This document shows positions 33,466-35,775 of a stretch of 35,775 nucleotides of DNA, one piece after another. Within the stretch, counting starts at the first letter, position 1, and every line of letters starts with the position of its first letter. The notes beneath the pieces were generated by a model. That model was given only the letters and a program-made list of their open reading frames with translations. It ran no database searches and was not told the origin of the DNA. The stretch covers positions 1,168,710 to 1,204,484 of the forward strand of contig BLXT01007492.1 of NCBI GenBank assembly GCA_019648995.1, given 5' to 3'. Made by a program: the position numbers and the translations under genes. This stretch comes from Plakobranchus ocellatus (taxonomy: Eukaryota > Mollusca > Gastropoda > Plakobranchidae).

Positions 33466-35580
33466 AGAAAAAGAAGACAGCAATAAAAATTTTCACCTTA
33501 GTTTGACCTAGTCCTTTTTATGAAAAAAATTCTGATGGGACTGGTATGCTACATTGTAGCATGTGATCAATGACTTTTTTAAAATAAGTTTGTTTATTTT
33601 CACCTGTTTTTGTGCCTTCATACAGAAAAATTCGGTTGGGTTGGGCATAGGGAAATACCATGTGCATTATTTTAAGCTGTGCCCTTTTCTTTCTGACTGG
33701 TACTTGGTCTTATGAGAATTATACTTGATGCTCATCTCTTTCCATTCTTACTGCAAAACTGGTTTGAAGAGTGCTGTAATGACAACTTGCTTGTATGTTG
33801 CATGTGATCTTAGAGGTGATGTGTAAAGTCTAAAAAACCAAAACCAAAACAAGAAAATAAAACCCTATTAAGGATTAGTAACTGAAAGTGACACTATACT
33901 GTCTAGACCAGGTGAAACTGAGCACAAGATTGCTTTTTTAGCATACCTTACATACTGTAAGTGGCTTTAAAAAATTGCCTGAAATAGGCCCCAGCTCCAG
34001 TTTTGGGGGGGGGAGAGGGGGGGTGTAAAGGGAGCTGTGCCCTGCAAATTTACGATGTCTGTGATTAGGCCTACCATACAGCACTGGAGAGAATGATTGG
34101 ACCATTGAAACACAACCAATCACAAAATTAATTACTCTTCCACCCCCCTTCCCTCAATCTTCAAAAATGTTATATGCACACATTGCAGCCTATAGTAGGC
34201 CTTACCTACATGAATCACAAAGTTTGCTGGTATCCTATCACATACAGTTTTAACCCTGCTTTCACTATCATAGTCTGTTTTCCACCTCTCTGTGCTATGT
34301 GATCACCTAGATATTCATGTACATGCATGTTTATCCAAGCCGTAATAATTGTTGCTAGATTTCTGATCAATTCCCAATGTTAAAATCTATAAGTCCTTTT
34401 GCAATAAAAATCTTTAATCATCTTTGATTGTTTTGTTTTAAAGATGAGACATTTAACTTTAGATTCATGGAAAATCAAAAGTTTGTCTAGATGAATTTTT
34501 TTTTCTCTTTGTAACATTCAGTAAGGACATAATCTTCAGAAACAGACTAAGTTTTGCTATTCAGTTCTCTGTTGCAATGTTGTCATGAAGATTAAAGCTT
34601 GTCTTTTTTTTTTTTTTTTAAGAAAATATGTGATTTCTGAATCGATTAGTCTTGTAATGTCAAATTTTTGAGAGTTACCCAATGGAATGCTTACTCTTTT
34701 TGTGTAATATTTAAAAAGCATTTTTGATGTTACATTAGCCAACTCAATTTTGTTACCAGATTGATAGAAATTTGATTCAGGTCCAAATCTATATAGATTA
34801 TTTTATCGAATCCAGCTATAGATCTCTTCTTGAAAATCTAGATCAAAATTTCAATCACATATCTATTACTAGACTTAATTTTTCTGAAATATAAAACTTC
34901 TATTACAATTTATCTCTTCAAGTCAATTAAAAGTGGATCCATTTCTTTGCACCATGATAGATGGGTGAATGTAAGTTTTATGATGTAAACATTAATCATT
35001 TTGATAGAGTGAAATGCGGCAAAGAAAGCAATCTCGTTATTGCTGCAAGATTAAGTATTGTACCCCTCAACCCCACGCCCCCTCCTCTCCCCCCAAAAAA
35101 AAAGAAATAAGAGGAAAAAAGGTCTCTGTGGATTCAAATCCCAATCAAGCACACAATGTGAGTTAAGCATATATTGCCATTGAACCATCCTGGACTTGAT
35201 AGATAGCAGTTAAATAATTTTAAGATTCTGTCAAGCTCAATTTTCTCATCAAGATAAACAAAAATGATCGTCTCCATGAAAAATTGTTTAGATAAATGTA
35301 AGAGGTTTTCCCACAAAAATTTTTACGGAGACAGAATTACCCATTTTGAAAGCAAAAGGACACCAAGCAGGGATCTGAGTTATTAGACTTTAAAGTAAAG
35401 CAAGCTTCAGAGGATCTGCAAGCGAAAGACAAGTGTGGGAAAAAGGGTCTTTTTTTTATCGTCTCACCACTTCACTTGGGGCTTTTGATAAAATGTATAG
35501 GTTTTCAGGGTGCTGAAAAAAAGAGGGAAACTCATTTCTGTCACAAATTGAAATTTTTAAAGATGGTAGCCTGTAAAGTT
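33466..35580. other. Upstream flank, no recognised gene
   Basis: AT-rich with a G-run/C-run patch at 34004-34150 and homopolymers. No exon with plausible splice sites and coding character was found on either strand. A distal 5' UTR exon of PLA2G6 could lie here unseen. Confidence 0.5.
35120..35205 (-). other. tRNA-like relic, possible SINE head
   Basis: The minus strand has TGGTTCAATGGCA (A-box-like) and GGGATTTGAATCC (B-box-like) at roughly tRNA spacing. The arms do not fold as a convincing cloverleaf, so a functional tRNA is unlikely. A SINE head of a family other than the two copies described is possible. Confidence 0.3.
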
Positions 35581-35775
35581 TAGGTATTTTACTCTTTTTT
35601 TTTGTTAAAGGGGATTAACCCAGCATGATATGCCTGTGTATTTCTTCATAAAGTTTTGTGATGATAGTAAAAATTGTAAAGAAAAAGAGCTGAGGTATTT
35701 TAGTTTATTTCTTTGTTAAAGGAGCTTAACCCAGCATGATATACCTGTATTTTTTCATACAGTTGATGTGATAGT
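35581..35775. repeat. Tandem repeat, period about 111 bp, running off the right edge
   Basis: AGGTATTTT ... TTTGTTAAAGG, then TTAACCCAGCATGATAT, occur at 35582 onward and again at 35693 onward. Differences are small, including short indels. Only about 1.75 units are inside the window, so copy number beyond it is unknown. Confidence 0.85.

Noticed and set aside
1-35775. A novel multi-gene system, CRISPR array or operon
   Set aside because: The content is one spliced animal gene plus transposon debris; no regularly spaced short repeats or clustered genes were seen.

Overview
This is an AT-rich, intron-rich animal nuclear window. Coding exons are short with GT-AG introns, and the introns hold mariner, Tc1, pogo-like and LINE remnants, two copies of a tRNA-derived SINE, and long GA/TA microsatellites. 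A lophotrochozoan, perhaps a gastropod mollusc, fits the repeat mix, but that is an inference; no species-diagnostic marker is present.

The window is dominated by one gene on the minus strand: a calcium-independent phospholipase A2 of group VIA (iPLA2-beta, PLA2G6). I could place 13 consecutive coding exons between 32584 (ATG) and 2097. They cover a predicted mitochondrial presequence, the conserved N-terminal segment, the ankyrin-repeat region, the linker, and the first half of the patatin lipase domain (DGGGIRG oxyanion loop and GTSTG nucleophile elbow). The last exons, which should hold the catalytic Asp (DGG) and the C-terminus, are not in the window and must lie left of position 1. All splice phases agree except at exon 5, which is one base short.

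Layout from right to left, in gene order: 32585-35775 is upstream flank with a sense LINE 3' fragment (33088-33465) and an edge tandem repeat; exon 1 at 32540-32584; intron 1 with an antisense LINE reverse-transcriptase fragment (31500-32215) and a pogo-like terminal-inverted-repeat element (30541-31166) set in a TA tract; exon 2; intron 2 with a Tc1 transposase relic beside GA repeats; exons 3-4 with a 404-bp pogo-like MITE between them; exons 5-9, whose introns carry two SINE copies and a perfect 41-bp-arm palindrome; an 8.1-kb intron 9 with a complete-ended but decayed mariner (10489-11782); exons 10-13, whose introns carry a 100-bp tandem triplication, a LINE scrap and more pogo-like ends.

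No second protein-coding host gene, rRNA gene, functional tRNA gene or CRISPR array was found. The points most worth checking are the N-terminal mitochondrial extension with an internal Met at the usual start site, the exon 5 phase break, the perfect palindrome, and the pogo-like family that occurs several times in this one locus.
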